From positions 212,527-276,526 of the forward strand of contig NZ_GL476304.1 of the NCBI RefSeq assembly GCF_000148725.1: a DNA stretch of 64,000 nucleotides, given 5' to 3'. The notes beneath the pieces were generated by a model, which worked only from the letters and a program-made list of their open reading frames with translations, did no database searches and was not told the DNA's origin. Below, piece after piece: positions 40,772 to 50,892 of this stretch; within the stretch, counting starts at the first letter, position 1, and every line of letters begins with the position of its first letter. Both the position numbers and the translations under genes were made by a program. This DNA is from Roseibium sp. TrichSKD4. Lineage in GTDB: Bacteria > Pseudomonadota > Alphaproteobacteria > Rhizobiales > Stappiaceae.

Positions 40772-43700
40772 TTATGATTTTCCTCCCGAAAAGGCTGTTT
40801 TCAATTCGTCCAGATGAGCATGAGTAGAATTGCGGCGCGGTGTCCAGAGGTCCCGCTGAATGGCTTCCTCGAACCGAATCAGAATTTCGCCATAAGCTGC
40901 CGGATTGGCGTCTTCCAGAAAGTCCCGTACTTCTGAATTATTCAGGTAAGCCTCGTAGAGCTGATGGAAGTGGTGATCCCCGACAGCCCGCGTTGTGGCC
41001 GAGAAAGCAAACAGATAGTCGAGAGTTGCCGCGATCTCAAAAGCGCCCTTATAGCCGTGGCGCATCACACCTGCGATCCATTTCGGATTGGCCGCTCTTG
41101 CGCGCACAACACGGCCAATTTCTTCTGACAAAGCCCGCACAACCGGGCGCTCCGGTCTAGAATGGTCGTTGTGATAGATAGCAGGCGCTTCGCCTTTTAG
41201 CGTGTCAACCGTTGCGGCCAGTCCGCCTTCAAACTGGTAATAATCGTCACTGTCGAGCAGATCGTGTTCACGGTTGTCCTGATTGTGCAGAACCGCGTCG
41301 ACGGCACCAAGGCGTATTTCAAGCTCGCCGCGTGAGGCTGTGCCAGATGCTCCGCCGCCATAAGCATAACCGCCCCAAGTCAGAAACGCTTCAGCAAAGT
41401 CACCACGCTCTTGCCAGATGCCTTCATCGATCAGCGCTTGCAGTCCCGCCCCATAGGCTCCCGGCTTGGACCCAAACACGCGGAACCCGGCGCGCTGGGA
41501 CGCCTCGGCTTCCGGCACCCCATCGGCCACAAGGGCCTGCATATCCGCCCTTACCCGAGCCGCGATGGGATTTGCGTCATCCGGCTCGTTCAGCTTGGCG
41601 ACCGCACGAACGGCGCTGTCAAAAAGGTCCATCTGGTGCGGGAACGCGTCCCGGAAGAACCCGGACACCCGCAACGTGACATCAATACGAGGGCGTGCGA
41701 GTTCAGAAAGGCTGATGATTTCAAAACCAGTCACACGACCAGATGCAGGCTCCCAAACCGGCCTTGCGCCGATGAGTGCAAGAGCCTGCGCAATGTCATC
41801 ACCGCCTGTGCGCATGTTGGCCGTACCCCAACAGGTCAGCACCAAAGCGCTGGGCCACTCGCCCTCGTCCTGAAAATACCGTTCCGCGACCAGCTGCGCT
41901 GATTTTCGCCCGAGCCGCCATGCGGTTTCGGACGGCACAGCACGCACATCAACCGAGTAGAAGTTTTTGCCCGTTGGCAAAACATCCGGGCGGCCACGGC
42001 TCGGCGCGCCAGATGGTCCTGGAGGCACGAACCCGCCTGACAATGCAGTCAGGACAGCCTTGGTTTCTTCTGTGCCTGAAGACGTAACAGCCGGGGTCAG
42101 GCTTGATGCCATTTCATCGAGAACGGTAATCGTCTGCACACAATTTTCGTGCACCCTTTTGTCGCCAGCGACAATCTTTTGCACGAGCAATTCAATGCGC
42201 TCGACAGTGTCGCCATTTGACCGCCACGGCGCATCGGATACGCTCTGCAAACAGCAGGGCTTGAGCCCCGCCCAATTGGCAGAAAAATCGCAGTCGAGCG
42301 GGTCAAAGTCATCAAGCCCAAGGTCTGCCGCCAAAGCACGGTGAAGGCTTTCCTGATGAGGTTCCTTGCCGCGCGGCACACGGACCAGAGCCACCAGCAA
42401 ATCCGTCAGCAAGCCCTCCTTTGGGCTTTCACCAAGAATGTGCAGGCCATCGCGAATTTGCAGCTCTTTCAGATCACACAGATGTGCATCCAGACGCGCC
42501 AGCCGCGTATCCTCATCCATATCCGGCGTCAGGCCGATATCCTTGTCGAGACCATGCTGGCTGGCCAGAGCCAAAATATCCTGCGTCAACGCCTTCAGGC
42601 GGCGCGGATCGACACCGCTTGCCAGATAATATTCATCCAGCAGCGTCTCAAGCTCACCGGAGACACCATGGCTTTCTGCGCGTGTCAGCGGCGGTGTCAG
42701 ATGATCGACAATGACCGCTGAGGTGCGCCGCTTGGCCTGCGCGCCTTCGCCGGGATCATTGACGATGAATGGATAGATGTTCGGAACAGGCCCTAGAACA
42801 GCTTCAGGAAAGCACCCTTCCGAGAGCGCCAGCGCCTTGCCGGGCAACCATTCCAGATTTCCGTGCTTGCCAAGGTGAATGACTGCATCCACGCCAAAAT
42901 GCTCACGCAGCCAGATATAGAAAGCGAAGTAGTTGTGCGGCGGCACAAGGGCCGGGTCGTGGTAGGTCTCTTTCGGGTCAATATTGTAACCGCGTGCTGG
43001 TTGAATACCGACAACCTGATTGCCAAACTGGTGCAGAGCCAGCCGGAATTCATCACTGACCACAAATGGATCACTTTCCGGAAGCCCCCAACGCTCAATA
43101 ACCGCGTTTTGGACGCTATCAGGCAGCTTACCGAATGATGTTCTGTATTCTTCCAGAGACAGGGCCTGATAAGCCCCGCGACTTTCGCGCCCCTCAAGCG
43201 CGTTCGTCGCACCAGCGCTGAGAATTGCCATTAGCTCCGCAGATGTTCTTGGAGCATTGCCAACCGAATACCCCGCTGCCGCCATATCTTGCAGAAGCTT
43301 GGCGCAAGATGCTGGCGTATCCAGCCCGACGCCATTTGTCATCCGGCCATCCTTGTTTGGATAGTTGGCCATGATTAGCGCGGTTTTCTTTACATCTGCA
43401 GGCCTATGCCCAAGCCTCGCCCAATTGGCGGCAAGCTGTGCGACGAAGGTAACCCGATCTGCAACCGGAACAAATTGAACCGGCGTTGATTGGGTCAGCG
43501 CGTCAAATGCACCTTCCTCTTTGAAGGAAACGGCGCGGGACAAAATCCGCCCGTCAACTTCCGGGAGTACCACATGCATCGCCAGATCACGGATTGAAAG
43601 GCCCTGATCGCTTTCCTCCCATCCTTCGCGAGAGTATGAGGAAAACACCACTTGCAGAACCGGCTTTCCCGGAGCATCAAGCGGCGTTCCAGTATGCGGC

Positions 43701-44536
43701 GCACCTGCCTTTGAAACGGCAAATGCCGTAGCGTTGATGACCACATCCGGCTGGGCATCGTCGAACAAGCTCGACAACACACCGATGCTCTCAGCCTCTT
43801 TCAAACTGGCAACAAAAACCGGCAGCGCATTGACCCCGGCTCGATCCAAAGCCTTGACGAGCGCATCAACTGGCGGGGTCTGCGCGCCTTGCACCAAGGC
43901 TCGGTAAAACACGATTGCCGCAACCGGACCATTTAGATGGTTCCAGTTGGACTTGAGCGCGGCAAAATCAGAGAGCGTTTGTCCGGACCAATAGACCCCT
44001 GCCCGTGGCAGTGGCACCGGGTGTGCGGGTTCTTCAGCACCGCCAATCAGATGGGACGCGAATTGCAGCGCGTTGGCGTAGTTTTGCGTGCCACCTTCCA
44101 CCAAATAGCGCCACAGGCGGTGGGCCTTTTCGACATCTATCGTGGATCGGCTTGCGAGATCAGGGTCCCATTTGTCGTCACCGGGCAAGACAACAAGGCC
44201 GACATCTCCGGCCCGCGCTTCTTCTTCCAGCCGCTCCACTCCATATTGCCAATAGGCGGCCCCTCCCAAGAGCCGCAGGACAACGAGTTTTGAGCCCTTC
44301 ACTGTTTGATCGGCATAAAGGTCTACCGAATAAGGGTGCTGGAGCGCCATAATGCTTGCCAGCCGAAGGCTTGCGGGTTCGCCCTTCGCCTCGTTTAACC
44401 GCGCCTGAGCTGCCGCAAGGCTGCCAAGCTCGGTGTCGGCAGCAGACAGAAATACAAGATCGGCCGGGTCTTGGCCGAGGTCGACCGCATCCCCACCATC
44501 GTCAATTCGGCGGGTCTGGCTGGCAAGAATATGCAT
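40772..44536 (-). CDS. cobN: Cobaltochelatase subunit CobN
   Basis: A 1254-residue large subunit of the aerobic ATP-dependent cobaltochelatase that inserts cobalt into hydrogenobyrinate a,c-diamide with CobS and CobT. Recognisable landmarks: MANYPNKDGRMTNGVGLDTP, PPHNYFAFYIWLREHFGVDA, VIHLGKHGNLEWLPGK, NDPGEGAQAKRRTSAVIVDH, and NPKWIAGVMRHGYKGAFEIA near the C-terminus. The length is normal for CobN. cobS and cobT are not in the window. It lies between cobW and cobO in the riboswitch operon. Confidence 0.96.
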   Translation of the reverse strand: MHILASQTRRIDDGGDAVDLGQDPADLVFLSAADTELGSLAAAQARLNEAKGEPASLRLASIMALQHPYSVDLYADQTVKGSKLVVLRLLGGAAYWQYGVERLEEEARAGDVGLVVLPGDDKWDPDLASRSTIDVEKAHRLWRYLVEGGTQNYANALQFASHLIGGAEEPAHPVPLPRAGVYWSGQTLSDFAALKSNWNHLNGPVAAIVFYRALVQGAQTPPVDALVKALDRAGVNALPVFVASLKEAESIGVLSSLFDDAQPDVVINATAFAVSKAGAPHTGTPLDAPGKPVLQVVFSSYSREGWEESDQGLSIRDLAMHVVLPEVDGRILSRAVSFKEEGAFDALTQSTPVQFVPVADRVTFVAQLAANWARLGHRPADVKKTALIMANYPNKDGRMTNGVGLDTPASCAKLLQDMAAAGYSVGNAPRTSAELMAILSAGATNALEGRESRGAYQALSLEEYRTSFGKLPDSVQNAVIERWGLPESDPFVVSDEFRLALHQFGNQVVGIQPARGYNIDPKETYHDPALVPPHNYFAFYIWLREHFGVDAVIHLGKHGNLEWLPGKALALSEGCFPEAVLGPVPNIYPFIVNDPGEGAQAKRRTSAVIVDHLTPPLTRAESHGVSGELETLLDEYYLASGVDPRRLKALTQDILALASQHGLDKDIGLTPDMDEDTRLARLDAHLCDLKELQIRDGLHILGESPKEGLLTDLLVALVRVPRGKEPHQESLHRALAADLGLDDFDPLDCDFSANWAGLKPCCLQSVSDAPWRSNGDTVERIELLVQKIVAGDKRVHENCVQTITVLDEMASSLTPAVTSSGTEETKAVLTALSGGFVPPGPSGAPSRGRPDVLPTGKNFYSVDVRAVPSETAWRLGRKSAQLVAERYFQDEGEWPSALVLTCWGTANMRTGGDDIAQALALIGARPVWEPASGRVTGFEIISLSELARPRIDVTLRVSGFFRDAFPHQMDLFDSAVRAVAKLNEPDDANPIAARVRADMQALVADGVPEAEASQRAGFRVFGSKPGAYGAGLQALIDEGIWQERGDFAEAFLTWGGYAYGGGASGTASRGELEIRLGAVDAVLHNQDNREHDLLDSDDYYQFEGGLAATVDTLKGEAPAIYHNDHSRPERPVVRALSEEIGRVVRARAANPKWIAGVMRHGYKGAFEIAATLDYLFAFSATTRAVGDHHFHQLYEAYLNNSEVRDFLEDANPAAYGEILIRFEEAIQRDLWTPRRNSTHAHLDELKTAFSGGKS

Positions 44537-44542
44537 AAAGGA

Positions 44543-45640
44543 TCAGGCCGCTTTTCTGTGGGCGCCGAGCAATCCGCTGATCGCGGCAAGGTCCATGCCC
44601 TTCAGGCCAATCACAACGAGCTGACCCGCCTTGTCTGCTCCGGCAGCAAACCAGGTTTCAACACGTGGCCCCACCGCCTGAACCATGGCTGGCGCGGCTT
44701 TCCCTTCAATCGCCACAGCACCTTTGATACGCAGCACGCCCTTTTGCCCCATGGCCTCCAGAACCTTGGCTTCTGCCTCCTTCAGACTCGCAAAGGAAGC
44801 TACCGGCAGAACGTGACTTTCAAAATCATCATGGTGATGATGGTCATGATGGTGATGGTAACCCTCGTGGTCGTGGTCATGGTCGTGATGATGATCATCA
44901 TCGTGGTGATGGTGATGATGCTCATGGCGGGCAGCCATGTCATTTTCTGCGCCAGAACCCCGCCCGAGCAACACTTCGATCGGCAATAGGCCTTTTTCCG
45001 AGGAGACCATATGGACGTTTGCACGAAGGTCTTTTGCAATTTGTTCTTGAACCGCAGTCAGCTTTTCTGAAGCCACAAGATCGGCCTTGTTCAAAACCAC
45101 AAGATCCGCGCAGCGCAGCTGGTCTTGAAACAGCTCTTCTACGGGACTTTCATGGTCGAGCGCTTCATCTTTCGCACGCTGTGCCTCCAGCGCGGCCTCA
45201 TCCATTGCGATGCGGCCTTCAGCGAGCGCGGCGGCATCCAGCACCGTTACCACACCATCAACCGTGACTTTTGGTTTGACCGACGGCCACGAGAACGCAC
45301 GGACCAAAGGCTGAGGAAGGGCGAGCCCAGATGTTTCGATGACAATGTGCTCCGGTGGGTTTTCCCGCGCCAGCAGTATTTCCATGGTCGGGAGAAAGTC
45401 GTCTGCCACGGTGCAGCAAATGCAGCCATTGGTCAGTTCCACCACCTCTTCTGCGGCGCAGTCCGGATCGGCGCAGCCGTTGACCAGTGACCCATCAAAG
45501 CCCATATCGCCAAACTCATTGACAATCAGGGCAATCCGCTTTCCGTCCGCGTTTTGCAGAAGGTTGCGGATCAAGGTCGTCTTGCCGGCACCGAGAAATC
45601 CGGTGACGATGGTTGCCGGGATTTTTTGACCTGTTGTCAT
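44543..45640 (-). CDS. cobW: CobW GTPase / metallochaperone
   Basis: A 365-residue COG0523 GTPase. Walker A is TGFLGAGKTTLIRNLL, the metal motif GCICC appears as TNGCICCTVAD, ETSGLALPQPLVRAF is the switch region, and NKADL is the guanine-specificity motif. A His/Asp-rich stretch (about 25 of 35 residues; encoded near 44825-44935) precedes the C-terminal CobW_C domain and probably binds metal. CobW is thought to supply cobalt to CobN. It overlaps cobU by 4 nt and is 6 nt from cobN. Confidence 0.94.
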   Translation of the reverse strand: MTTGQKIPATIVTGFLGAGKTTLIRNLLQNADGKRIALIVNEFGDMGFDGSLVNGCADPDCAAEEVVELTNGCICCTVADDFLPTMEILLARENPPEHIVIETSGLALPQPLVRAFSWPSVKPKVTVDGVVTVLDAAALAEGRIAMDEAALEAQRAKDEALDHESPVEELFQDQLRCADLVVLNKADLVASEKLTAVQEQIAKDLRANVHMVSSEKGLLPIEVLLGRGSGAENDMAARHEHHHHHHDDDHHHDHDHDHEGYHHHHDHHHHDDFESHVLPVASFASLKEAEAKVLEAMGQKGVLRIKGAVAIEGKAAPAMVQAVGPRVETWFAAGADKAGQLVVIGLKGMDLAAISGLLGAHRKAA

Positions 45641-46218
45641 AGTGTTATCTCTGGTTCTTTACGTGGTTTGAGAAGTATCGGCTGCCCCGCAGCGACAAAT
45701 ACAACTTGCGCGCTTGCTGCGGCAATATCCTGATTAAGACGGCCTTGCACGTCCCGAAACGCCCTGGCGAGGCGGTTTTCCGGCACGATCCCGTGCCCGA
45801 CTTCGTTCGACACAAAAACGCAAGGGCCCTGCAGCGTCGGCATTTGTTGCGTCAGCCGCTCGGCTTCTGCCGCAACGTCTTTCTCTTCATAGAGGAGATT
45901 GTTCAACCAAACTGTCAGGCAATCGATGAGAATGACACGACCCGGAGCAGCGTGAGTTTCCAGAGCTCCCGCGATATCGAGAGGCTCTTCAATTGTGGTC
46001 CATCCACTCCCACGCTGCTGTTTGTGGCTTTCCACCCGCGCAGTCATTTCCGCGTCGAAGGGTACGCTGGTTGCCAAATACACCCGCTCAAGACCGGATT
46101 GGAGACATAAGTCTTCTGCAAACCGGCTTTTGCCAGAGCGAGCACCACCAAACACCAGAGTAGAGCGCGCGCCGCCCGAATAGGCCCGGCCGGGCATGCT
46201 AAAGCGCGCCCAGTGCAT
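45637..46218 (-). CDS. cobU: Adenosylcobinamide kinase / GTP:cobinamide-P guanylyltransferase
   Basis: A 193-residue CobU/CobP. P-loop LVFGGARSGKSRFAEDLCLQ near the N-terminus, ESHKQQRGSGWTTIEEPLDI (the His that carries GMP lies here), LIDCLTVWLNNLLYE, FVSNEVGHGIVPENRLARAF and FVAAGQPILLK. It activates adenosylcobinamide for nucleotide-loop assembly. The start may be ATG 46197 rather than 46218. It is the first gene after the cobalamin riboswitch. Confidence 0.93.
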   Translation of the reverse strand: MHWARFSMPGRAYSGGARSTLVFGGARSGKSRFAEDLCLQSGLERVYLATSVPFDAEMTARVESHKQQRGSGWTTIEEPLDIAGALETHAAPGRVILIDCLTVWLNNLLYEEKDVAAEAERLTQQMPTLQGPCVFVSNEVGHGIVPENRLARAFRDVQGRLNQDIAAASAQVVFVAAGQPILLKPRKEPEITL

Positions 46219-46299
46219 TTAGAGACCAATTTGGTCGTCTTGACCTGTGTGCCATGCTTTTCCTCCCACCGTCCGCCCGACGGTTTGACACTTGAGTTG

Positions 46300-46510
46300 A
46301 CCAAGTCACGGCCGGTCTCCTGGCTTGCGGCTCAGCGCGGCACCTGCCCCTTCCCAGCCTTTTTGAAAAGCCAGTGGGCGTCGCAGGTCGCTCACCGCCA
46401 ACAGTTGCGGGGGCAGCTTCGGAATTGCAAGGACAGCCCTCACGCACCGAATTCCCGTTTCTTTTCCGGCACAACGCGCACCGAAAAACCGTGACCGTTC
46501 GTGTTTATAA
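46300..46510 (-). ncRNA. Cobalamin riboswitch
   Basis: On the minus strand, upstream of cobU, the canonical B12-aptamer elements occur in order: a 5' GGTGCGTGAGGG-type block, GAAGCTGCCCCCGCAACTGT, GGGAAGG, and the B12 box AAGCCAGGAGACCGGCC (rightmost bases near 46307-46325 on the + strand). It should repress the cobU-cobW-cobN-cobO-GNAT-cobQ operon when adenosylcobalamin is abundant. The remaining 290 nt to tRNA-Asn hold no gene. Confidence 0.93.
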
Positions 46511-46802
46511 GGTCTTGAGGCGCGGGACAAGGAACTTCCGTTCAACGCCGAAACATTGATAGCGCGTGACCTAAAACCGACATGGGCATCCGCTTTTCCG
46601 CTTTCAGCACCGCTTCACGTGCCCTGCTCGCTAAATCAACAAATAATTAACACTCTGAAATATCGATGGTTTTCCACAATCCACATATCGATTCATCATT
46701 TGACATAAAAAAATGAAATGGGGGCTTGGCAAACCGGCAAAGCGTTTGTTATACGCATCTTCATCGACGGGGGCGACGCATCGCCGAGCCCCGCATGGTT
46801 GA

Positions 46803-46878
46803 TCCCTGATAGCTCAGTTGGTAGAGCAAGCGACTGTTAATCGCTGGGTCGTAGGTTCGAGTCCTACTCAGGGAGCCA
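46803..46878 (+). tRNA. tRNA-Asn (anticodon GTT)
   Basis: A 76-nt tRNA with encoded CCA. The acceptor is tccctga/tcaggga, the D-arm is agctcagttggtagagc, the anticodon arm is gcgactgttaatcgc, and the T-arm is gtaggttcgagtcctac. Confidence 0.96.
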
Positions 46879-47056
46879 TACTTTTTCCGCGAAAATCAAT
46901 AAGTTGAACGTTTCGGTGTCTGCACACTGAGATTTTCGTATTTAATGCTGATTTTACCTCATTTGACATTTTCTATGAGCTGAGCGACGTCAGGTTTCCG
47001 ACGATGCGCAAGTATGATGCGCTTGCGATCACCTCGGTAGCCAATGAGGTTTCTCT

Positions 47057-48250
47057 ATGTCCAAACCCCTTTCCGGAATTCGCGTTCTTGATCTGACCAA
47101 TGTGCTGGCAGGACCCTTTGCCTGCCATCAGCTTGTCCATATGGGGGCTGAGGTGATCAAGGTGGAAGCCGTTGGGCGCGGGGATCTTGCCCGTCAACTT
47201 GGCGCGGATCCTGATCTTAACAAGAAGAATATGGGCGTCTCTTTTCTCGCACAGAATGCTGGCAAGAAATCGGTGACGGTCAATCTGAAAAAACCGGACG
47301 GCAAAGCCCTTTTTGAAAAGCTGGTGGCGACTGCTGATGTCTTGGTGGAGAATTTCCGCCCTGGAGTCATGGACCGCTTGGGTGTTGGATATGAGGCGCT
47401 GAAGCAGATCAAACCTGACCTGATATATTGCGCTATTTCGGGCTTCGGGCAGGACGGCCCCTGGGTGCACCGCCCTGCTTACGATCAGATCATTCAAGGC
47501 GCGTCAGGTGTCATGTCGATTACCGGGAACAAGGAGAGCGCGCCCTTGCGGGTCGGCTACCCGATTGCGGACACGGTCGGCGGGATGACGGCGGCCTTTG
47601 CAATCGCCGCTCAACTCAACGCAAGTCCGCGTGGCGCGTTTCTTGATGTGTCCATGCCGGAATCAGTTCTGGCGACAATGGGATGGGTGGTATCCAACCA
47701 TCTGATCGCTGGAGTGGAGCCATCTGCAAACGGCAATGAAAACCCGACCTCCGCACCCTCAGGCACTTTCGAAACGGCTGAAGGTCTCATCAACATTGAG
47801 GCCAACAAAGATGAACAATGGTTGCTTTTGACCGACCATCTGGGTCTGGCCACCTTACGTGATCGCCCCGAGTACAAGACCCGAGAGGATCGCAAGGCCA
47901 ACCGCCTGCAGCTCAAGGCAGATCTGGAAACGGCCCTAAAATCACGGTCTGCACGGGAATCGGCAAAGGATTTGAACCGGATTGGCGTTCCTTCCGGCGC
48001 GGTGTTGAGTGTTCCGGAAGTACTGTCGATGCCGCAAGTCGCCGATCGCGGTTTTCTTGCCCATTTCGAAGATGTGCCGGGAGTTGGGCGTGCCATTGAT
48101 GTGGCAACGACCGGGTTCAAAGTGGATGGCTCTGCACCCAATGTTGGTTCTCCTCCACCACAATTGGGCGAACACAATGACGAGATCTGGGCTGACCTCG
48201 GTGTCAGCGCCAAAGACCTCGCAGCTTTGAAAGAAGGCGGAGCAATATGA
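47057..48250 (+). CDS. CaiB/BaiF-family CoA-transferase
   Basis: A 397-residue class III CoA-transferase. LSGIRVLDLTNVLAGPFACH at the start, VEAVGRGDLARQLG, VENFRPGVMDRLG (with the catalytic-type Asp preserved downstream), CAISGFGQDGPW, and PAYDQIIQGASGVMSITG. Class III enzymes move CoA between carboxylic acids. It overlaps the next gene by 4 nt, so the two act together; in that context it may load CoA onto a tricarboxylate. Confidence 0.92.
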   Translation: MSKPLSGIRVLDLTNVLAGPFACHQLVHMGAEVIKVEAVGRGDLARQLGADPDLNKKNMGVSFLAQNAGKKSVTVNLKKPDGKALFEKLVATADVLVENFRPGVMDRLGVGYEALKQIKPDLIYCAISGFGQDGPWVHRPAYDQIIQGASGVMSITGNKESAPLRVGYPIADTVGGMTAAFAIAAQLNASPRGAFLDVSMPESVLATMGWVVSNHLIAGVEPSANGNENPTSAPSGTFETAEGLINIEANKDEQWLLLTDHLGLATLRDRPEYKTREDRKANRLQLKADLETALKSRSARESAKDLNRIGVPSGAVLSVPEVLSMPQVADRGFLAHFEDVPGVGRAIDVATTGFKVDGSAPNVGSPPPQLGEHNDEIWADLGVSAKDLAALKEGGAI

Positions 48251-49068
48251 GCGGCACGAAAAAAGATGTTTCGGACTGGTGGTCTACGTCCATCATCGAC
48301 ATGGCTCCGGGGCAAATCCGGATGCGCGGTACGCCAATTGAGGAACTGATTGGCAACGTCTCGTTTACGCAAATGATCTGGCTGATGACGCGCGGCGGAT
48401 TGCCAAGCGAGGCTGAAGCGCAGCTATTTGAAGCAGCTCTTGTGGCAGCCGTCGATCATGGCCCGCAGGCCCCTTCGATTGCTGCGGCCCGCATGGCTAT
48501 CACCTGCGGGCTTGGCCTAAACGGCGCAATGGCCTCTGCCGTCAACATGCTGGACGATGTCCATGGTGGTGCAGGTGAACAAGCCGTTGAACTCTATCAC
48601 ATGATTTCAGCGCGCCTTGATGCTGGTGAAGAAGTGGAAGCGGCAACAAGCGCTGCACTCGATCACTGGCAAAGCACGTATGGCAAGTTCATTCCGGGCT
48701 TTGGACATCGGTTTCACAAGCCGGAAGACCCACGTGCACCGCGCCTTTTGGGGCTTGTTGATGATGCGGCTCAAGCTGGAAAAGTGACCGGTCAATTTGC
48801 TCACATTGGACGAGCCATTCAATCCGTCTTGAACGCACGCAAAGGCAAACCGGTTCCAATGAATATCGACGGGGCCACAGCGGTCATTTACGCAGAACTT
48901 GGCTTCGCACCGCCCCTCGCTCGCGGACTGTTTTGCTTGTCCCGGTCCGTCGGCATTCTGTCTCATGCATGGGAACAAATGAACCAGGGCGGTCGCAACA
49001 AAGGCCCAACACCACCTGCCTATCGGTGGACCTATACTGGCCCCAATCCGATTGAAAACAATAACTAG
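48247..49068 (+). CDS. Citryl-CoA lyase-like (citrate synthase superfamily)
   Basis: A 273-residue short member of the citrate-synthase superfamily. The three catalytic positions are present: His in DDVHGGAGEQAVELY, His in GFGHRFHKPEDPRAPRL, and Asp in NIDGATAVIYAELGF. It lacks the N-terminal domain of citrate synthase, as do stand-alone citryl-CoA lyases. With the overlapping CoA-transferase it could cleave citryl-CoA or a related acyl-CoA to acetyl-CoA and a keto acid. The reaction direction and substrate are inferred. Confidence 0.85.
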   Translation: MSGTKKDVSDWWSTSIIDMAPGQIRMRGTPIEELIGNVSFTQMIWLMTRGGLPSEAEAQLFEAALVAAVDHGPQAPSIAAARMAITCGLGLNGAMASAVNMLDDVHGGAGEQAVELYHMISARLDAGEEVEAATSAALDHWQSTYGKFIPGFGHRFHKPEDPRAPRLLGLVDDAAQAGKVTGQFAHIGRAIQSVLNARKGKPVPMNIDGATAVIYAELGFAPPLARGLFCLSRSVGILSHAWEQMNQGGRNKGPTPPAYRWTYTGPNPIENNN

Positions 49069-49841
49069 CTCTCCAGCTTCAAAGCCTCCGCAACAAATTC
49101 TTCGGGATCAGCGGTAAAGGACTGGTAGAGTTTAAAGTGCGTCGTTTCGCGAAAATCGGTTTCCTGCAATCCAAATCTGGTCATTTCGAGCAACGTCGCA
49201 TTCGGTAAGGCCATCAAGATCGGCGAGTGCGTCGCCATGATCAGTTGCGCGTCAGCAGCTTCGTTCATTCGGTTAAGGATAGACAGCAACTCCATCTGTC
49301 GACGCGGCGATAGAGCACTTTCCGGTTCATCCATGAAGTAGATTCCGCGACGAGACAGACGCTCTTCGAAAAATCTGATGAAGCCTTCACCATGGCTCCA
49401 GGAAAGATAATCTGGTGGAGGCCCGCTCAATGGCTCTCGGGCTGCTTCGTCCAAATACCGTGCGACGGAGAAAAAAGATTCAGCTTTGAAAAACCATCCA
49501 CTTGTAACTTTAGGCAACCAAGCAGCGCGCATCACTTCGCCCAAGCGGGCACCGCTTTTGTCAAGCGCTATAGAATGATCAACGGGCCGGTATCCTTTGC
49601 CACCCCCAGATTCGTCATATCCACAAAAGCCCGCAATCGCTTCGATCAACGTGGATTTTCCAGTCCCATTTTCGCCAACAATAATGGTCACGGGTGTTGT
49701 GAAATTTAGTTCGAATTCCTGATCCTTGATCCAAGGCAGGTCAAAGGGATAGCCGGATTGTTTTGCCAAGAGCCTCTTATCGATAGATACTTTCTTCAAA
49801 AATGGCGCAAATAAACTGCTTCCTGTCTTACGGCTACCCAA
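49065..49841 (-). CDS. AAA/ABC-type ATPase (RecF/SMC-like)
   Basis: A 258-residue soluble ATPase. Walker A is IIVGENGTGKSTLIEAIAGF near residue 52, the signature-like LSWSHGEGFIRFF, Walker B is GIYFMDEPESALSPRRQMEL, and a His switch lies in LIMATHSPILMALP. Such stand-alone AAA_15/AAA_21 proteins occur in many bacteria with unknown roles, some in defence or DNA metabolism. No partner nuclease is adjacent. Its end overlaps the convergent lyase gene by 4 nt. Confidence 0.85.
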   Translation of the reverse strand: MGSRKTGSSLFAPFLKKVSIDKRLLAKQSGYPFDLPWIKDQEFELNFTTPVTIIVGENGTGKSTLIEAIAGFCGYDESGGGKGYRPVDHSIALDKSGARLGEVMRAAWLPKVTSGWFFKAESFFSVARYLDEAAREPLSGPPPDYLSWSHGEGFIRFFEERLSRRGIYFMDEPESALSPRRQMELLSILNRMNEAADAQLIMATHSPILMALPNATLLEMTRFGLQETDFRETTHFKLYQSFTADPEEFVAEALKLES

Positions 49842-49872
49842 AACAAAAATCCTCTATATTTCAAATTATTAT

Positions 49873-50892
49873 TCAATCCTGCAAAATGGCGCTTTGCCAT
49901 TCACTGACGAAGCTTCGGCGCTTGAACTTGTCGAGATAAACCAAAAGACCCGGCCCCAAACGTATCCGCCGCAGGCTGTTTTCATCGACCTGACCATTTG
50001 ACCCACCGAGTTGCAACAGGGATGGCCCGGCTGCATTGGTTTGTGCGATCAGGTGATCAATAAAAAGTCCTGCAAGATCGGTTCGCTTGGCGGTTACTGG
50101 TATAAGGGCCGTCCGGAGCATGACGGTGATGAAATCGCTCGGCAAAACAAGCGTGAAGGCCTCCTGATCCGTCCGGTTCATGGCATAGCTGCCAAGCACA
50201 TTATAGGCGATGGCCAGTTCGCCAGAGACCACCGCATTGATCATTGTTGACGATGACGCATAAAGCTGAACATCCAGCAAGCCCATCACTTCCGACAGCC
50301 GCCAATAGGTTTCAGATGTGCGGGCATCTTGCGTGGCAAACAGGTATCCAAGGCCTGATTTGCGGACATCATATGTTCCGACCCTCCCCTCAAATACATC
50401 CGGGTTTTGCCGGAGAACGGACAAGAGTTCTTGCCGACTTCTTGGAATAGGCAGGTTTTCAAAGGCTTTGGTCGACAACACAATTGCAGCGGATTCCTGC
50501 GTGAAAGCGAACACGAGGTCTCCCCAATTGGCCCACCCCGGCAACGCTTCTGTTGCAGGAGAGGAATAGGAGATCGCCAACCCGTCATTTGCCAATTTGG
50601 TTTGAAGGTCCATGGCGCTAGAAATAACCAGATCGTAGGACTGCGCTTCTTCAAAAATTGCCTTCATCACTTCCGAAGACGAAGCCACCGTGTAGTCCAC
50701 GGCAATAGCTGGATTGTCCGCGAGAAACGGCAGGAGCATGGGGCGAATGAATGCAAGGTCTGCCGTAGAAAGCACGCGCAGGACATCCTCGGTCTCCGCC
50801 GCCCCGAAGCGCGACTGCTCTTCAATCTCAAAGGCCTTGACCGGCCCAAGGACCCCAACAATTACAAGCAGGGAAAGGATAAGGTAACGCAC
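49873..50892 (-). CDS. Periplasmic substrate-binding protein next to TctDE
   Basis: A 339-residue exported binding protein (type 2 periplasmic fold) with a signal peptide MRYLILSLLVIVGVLGPVKA. Internal landmarks: VLSTADLAFIRPMLLPFL, SSSEVMKAIFEEAQSYDLVI, GRVGTYDVRKSGLGYLFATQ. It resembles ABC iron/sulfate-type binding proteins, yet no ABC permease is nearby. Its start overlaps the histidine kinase gene by 31 nt, so it may act as a periplasmic ligand sensor for the kinase (inference). Confidence 0.8.
   Translation of the reverse strand: MRYLILSLLVIVGVLGPVKAFEIEEQSRFGAAETEDVLRVLSTADLAFIRPMLLPFLADNPAIAVDYTVASSSEVMKAIFEEAQSYDLVISSAMDLQTKLANDGLAISYSSPATEALPGWANWGDLVFAFTQESAAIVLSTKAFENLPIPRSRQELLSVLRQNPDVFEGRVGTYDVRKSGLGYLFATQDARTSETYWRLSEVMGLLDVQLYASSSTMINAVVSGELAIAYNVLGSYAMNRTDQEAFTLVLPSDFITVMLRTALIPVTAKRTDLAGLFIDHLIAQTNAAGPSLLQLGGSNGQVDENSLRRIRLGPGLLVYLDKFKRRSFVSEWQSAILQD

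Noticed and set aside
40840-43138. Many + strand frames across cobN
   Set aside because: They are shadows of the single 1254-residue CobN gene on the opposite strand.
44471-44989. Long + strand open frame rich in Met/Val/Ile repeats
   Set aside because: It is the antisense of the His/Asp-rich stretch of CobW; the low-complexity composition comes from CAC/GAC codons on the other strand.
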